Source: Impatiens glandulifera (taxonomy: Eukaryota; Streptophyta; Magnoliopsida; Ericales; Balsaminaceae). Taken from it: a stretch of 64,000 nt of DNA. Below the pieces are notes generated by a model, which searched no databases, had not been told where the DNA came from, and saw nothing but the letters and a program-made list of their open reading frames with translations. Made by a program: the position numbers and the translations under genes. Below are positions 61,556 to 64,000 of this stretch, piece by piece. The DNA lies in contig NC_061863.1 in assembly GCF_907164915.1 (NCBI RefSeq), positions 29,979,258 through 30,043,257 of the forward strand, in the 5' to 3' direction. Position 1 is the first letter of the stretch. The number at the start of each line of letters is the position of its first letter.

Positions 61556-64000
61556 TCATTGTTCTTCCCTTTTAACTCGAGGATCGGTTGGACTCATCTC
61601 TTGACCAAGAAGCATGTTGAAGTAAGGAGGATAACCGCGACCACCACGACCGCCTGCACTTGATCTTCCACCTCGTTCACCCCTATTGGTACGTCCACCT
61701 TGATCAACATTTGATAGCCTACTTCGTCCACCACCACTTCTACCTCCACGCTCACCACCGCTTCGACCACCACCTCTCTTGGTTGGCCTAGGATTGTCAT
61801 CAGAGCTTGGGGCTCTCCTGGATCTTGTGCCGGTTGACACACCATCATTTCTTCTACTTGACTCTCCTTGAACTAGTCGAGGTTGAGCACCTTCAGCATT
61901 GGCCTTTACATCCTCCTTTGCTTGAAACTTCCTACCAATGGAGTCAGCAAATTCTTGACGTTCATTATCATTCCTTCTCATGTAACCCTGAATTTCCACC
62001 ATCTGATTCTTCACCATACTGAATTCTTCCAAGGTTTCCTTGTGGCGTTCATCATTGAAATGCCTTTCAATGTCCTATAATTCACTTTGATGGTTGAAGA
62101 GATCCTTTTCAAACTTTGAAAAGTTTACATTCTCAATATGGGTCTCATATGTGTTTTTCTTCAAAGTGTTATCCAGCTCAGTGAGGACCTTGAAAATATT
62201 GTGAAAGCTCTCTCTTTTTTCTTCCCTTGAGTTCATTGTCTGACACATGGTCTTCTGAATTGATGAGAGCATAGACCTCATAGATTTTAACATTTGGTTT
62301 TCTCCGGCAGATGACTCTTCATGAGACGAAACTTCTTCAGATTCTGCTGCCATACTTTGAATAGGCTCAAAGTTTGTATGAACCTGCAAGGATTGCTCCA
62401 GCTGATTTATTTCGTCATTCTTAGCAGCTTTGTCTCGTTCCTCTTCTTCAATTTCTTTTTCAGCCCTCTCAAATCTTTCAAGCAGATTTCCAGAGTAGTG
62501 ACAAGGAATGTTGATGTTTTCGTGAACACTTCCCACAACGGCATTGGGAAATAAACGAGGCTTCACAAAACTTGCTTGCTGATCCTGTTCCTCCTCAGAT
62601 GAGGAACTTTCTTCTTCATCATCTTTCTCTTTGGAGGGTTCCCCCTCAGTTCTGGCAGTTTCTGGCTGAGTGTCCTCGGTCAATTTTTCTTGAACAACCT
62701 CTGTTCTCGCAACAAGGGTTATTAACATGTCTTCTTCAATAGGAGTATTCAAAGCCTCCTCAATCACATCTTCTATGATGACTTCTTCTTCATTTATCTC
62801 AAGACCTTGTTCAGGCTCTTGGATAATCACATCTTCTTATTCTTCTCCATTCAGACGCTCTTGAATAAGTTGATCTAGAATGCGTCTCTCTTCGGCAGAA
62901 AGATTCCCGAATTCGATCAGAAGAGCAACATCTGTCTCATCAGCATCATTATCAGCATCTGGAATATCCATAGCTTCTTCTTCTCCTTCTTCATTGAGAG
63001 GTTCTTCGCCAGAGCAATCGGCATCGTGAATGTGTCTAGAAGCAACAGAGACATAACTGTCCAGGATATCATTCAACTTCTTCAATACCTTCACTTCAAC
63101 ATCAGCTCCTTTCACATTAGGATTGAAGTTAGCTTTTCTAGCTTCAAAAATTGGAAAAAGAGCTTTTCCAAAAATGCAAGCTTCCACCAGTCCTTTTCTC
63201 TTTAGGGCCTCACCAACTTCTGAAGTTCTTGACCATTTCAAGACTTTCTTCTCATTTGCCACCCTTTTCTTCCATTCTTTAGTAATAGCAGCATTTGATA
63301 GGGAATCGTTGTACTTGGATGACAGCCTCTCCATGGACCAGGATTCGTAAATTCCCAATTTCTTAGCAGAAAGAACTTTAACTTGATCCAAAATAAGGTC
63401 AACGATACCTGTTGCCTCAGATTCCTTCTCAGGAGCTTGAATTACAATGGATTTACCTTTTACGATAACCTCTACGGGTCTTGGAGCAAGTCTTGGTTCA
63501 CCAATCACAATTCTACTTGTCTCTTTTCTGGAGCGCAATAGTTCAAAAGCATATTGTGGTTTCTTACAGAGCTCAGCAGGAAGCTCTATACAAACAACTT
63601 TCCCAGCTACCAATGAATCTTTAGGAACTAGAGAAATGGGTTCACCAGCCACAAGGGTAAGAACAACACCTTGTTCTGGTTGCGATGACTCTGTAGCACC
63701 GGCGGCTACCAGATCAGTTTGAATAACAGGAGACTCAGCCCTGTCAACAGTTTCATCATTTAGACCGGCTGACTCAACAGTAGGCCCTTCAGCAGATTCT
63801 CTCAAAGGAAAGAATATGGATTCCGCTTGTTCCACTACGGGAACATTAAATTTTGGCACAGCGGCCAAGGATTTGGAAGACTTTACCTTAGCAAATTTAG
63901 ACGCGCGGGGGGGCGCCTTTGTCTTCTTATCCTTTGAGGCATAGGACCTCGAAGGTTTCCTCAAATAGGTTGAGGGAGTGGATAATGATGACATTGGGGT
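61556..64000 (-). pseudogene. Element F second ORF, C-terminal 815 codons, best-preserved copy
   Basis: One reading frame over 2.4 kb, interrupted only by a TAA (near 62832, in an acidic run) and a TAG (near 62074, before DIERH). It shows the Ser/Lys-rich linker, the middle domain (DLILDQVKVLSAKKLGIYES, EWKKRVANEKK, ASRHIHDADCSG), an acidic Glu/Ser stretch, a coiled-coil-like region (RFERAEKEIEEEERDKAAKN) and an RG/GG-rich tail (GGERGGRSGGGRS) ending in SPTDPRVKREEQ at the stop 61556-61558. Two point stops and no frameshift suggest a younger copy than E. The N-terminal domain lies beyond the window. Confidence 0.88.

Larger units (their letters stand above)
61382..64000 (-). mobile_element. 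Element F: pol-less Sirevirus-like element, 3' part only
   Basis: Polypurine tract and second ORF running off the right edge of the window. Its 3' LTR is the shared LTR at 59056-61381. Confidence 0.88.

Overview
The window is plant nuclear DNA, almost certainly from a eudicot. It is AT-rich, has no recognisable host gene, and is dominated by nested LTR retrotransposons of the Ty1/copia superfamily. The pol proteins have the copia order (protease, integrase, reverse transcriptase, RNase H), and the primer-binding site TGGTATCAGAGC matches plant initiator-Met tRNA. The large gag, the extra ORF and the palindrome-rich LTRs resemble the Sirevirus lineage. The extra-ORF protein looks like proteins I remember from Gesneriaceae/Lamiales assemblies, which is an unchecked and weak hint about the host.

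Layout. Left block (1-23.8 kb) is a three-deep nest. Element D (minus strand, about 18962-23762 and continuing left of the window) is interrupted in its second ORF by element A (minus strand, <1-18961). Element A is interrupted in its integrase by element B (plus strand, 4259-14598, target duplication CACCC). Next come AT-rich DNA with a long inverted repeat (25554-26378) and a 925-bp CACTA-type miniature element (26797-27721, duplication AAT). Element C (plus strand, 28223-39144, duplication TAATG) follows, then a solo LTR (39905-41651). AT-rich DNA with a long TA microsatellite leads into a badly decayed Ty3/gypsy relic with two minisatellites (about 44.3-50.7 kb). The right end is a tandem LTR-interior-LTR-interior array on the minus strand (elements E and F, 50707-64000) whose members share the LTR at 59056-61381.

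The elements fall into two complementary groups that share LTR ends, primer-binding site, polypurine tract and an internal control region. Group 1 (A and C) carries pol, but its gag lacks about 200 residues, including the CCHC zinc knuckle. Group 2 (B, D, E, and F as far as visible) has a full gag with CCHC knuckle but no pol; its second half is a roughly 1,100-residue ORF ending in an RGG-rich tail. Both groups carry an extra ORF with a homologous N-terminal domain, placed behind an internal block of TTAGAC/GTCTAA palindromes, a conserved dyad around GACACGTGTC and, in B, C, D and E, a TATA box. The LTRs hold long arrays of the same palindromes arranged as 131-136 bp tandem units.

Every coding region here has stops or frameshifts, so these copies are relics. 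The shared architecture suggests a source system in which a gag-supplying, pol-less family and a pol-supplying, gag-trimmed family used the same cis signals.
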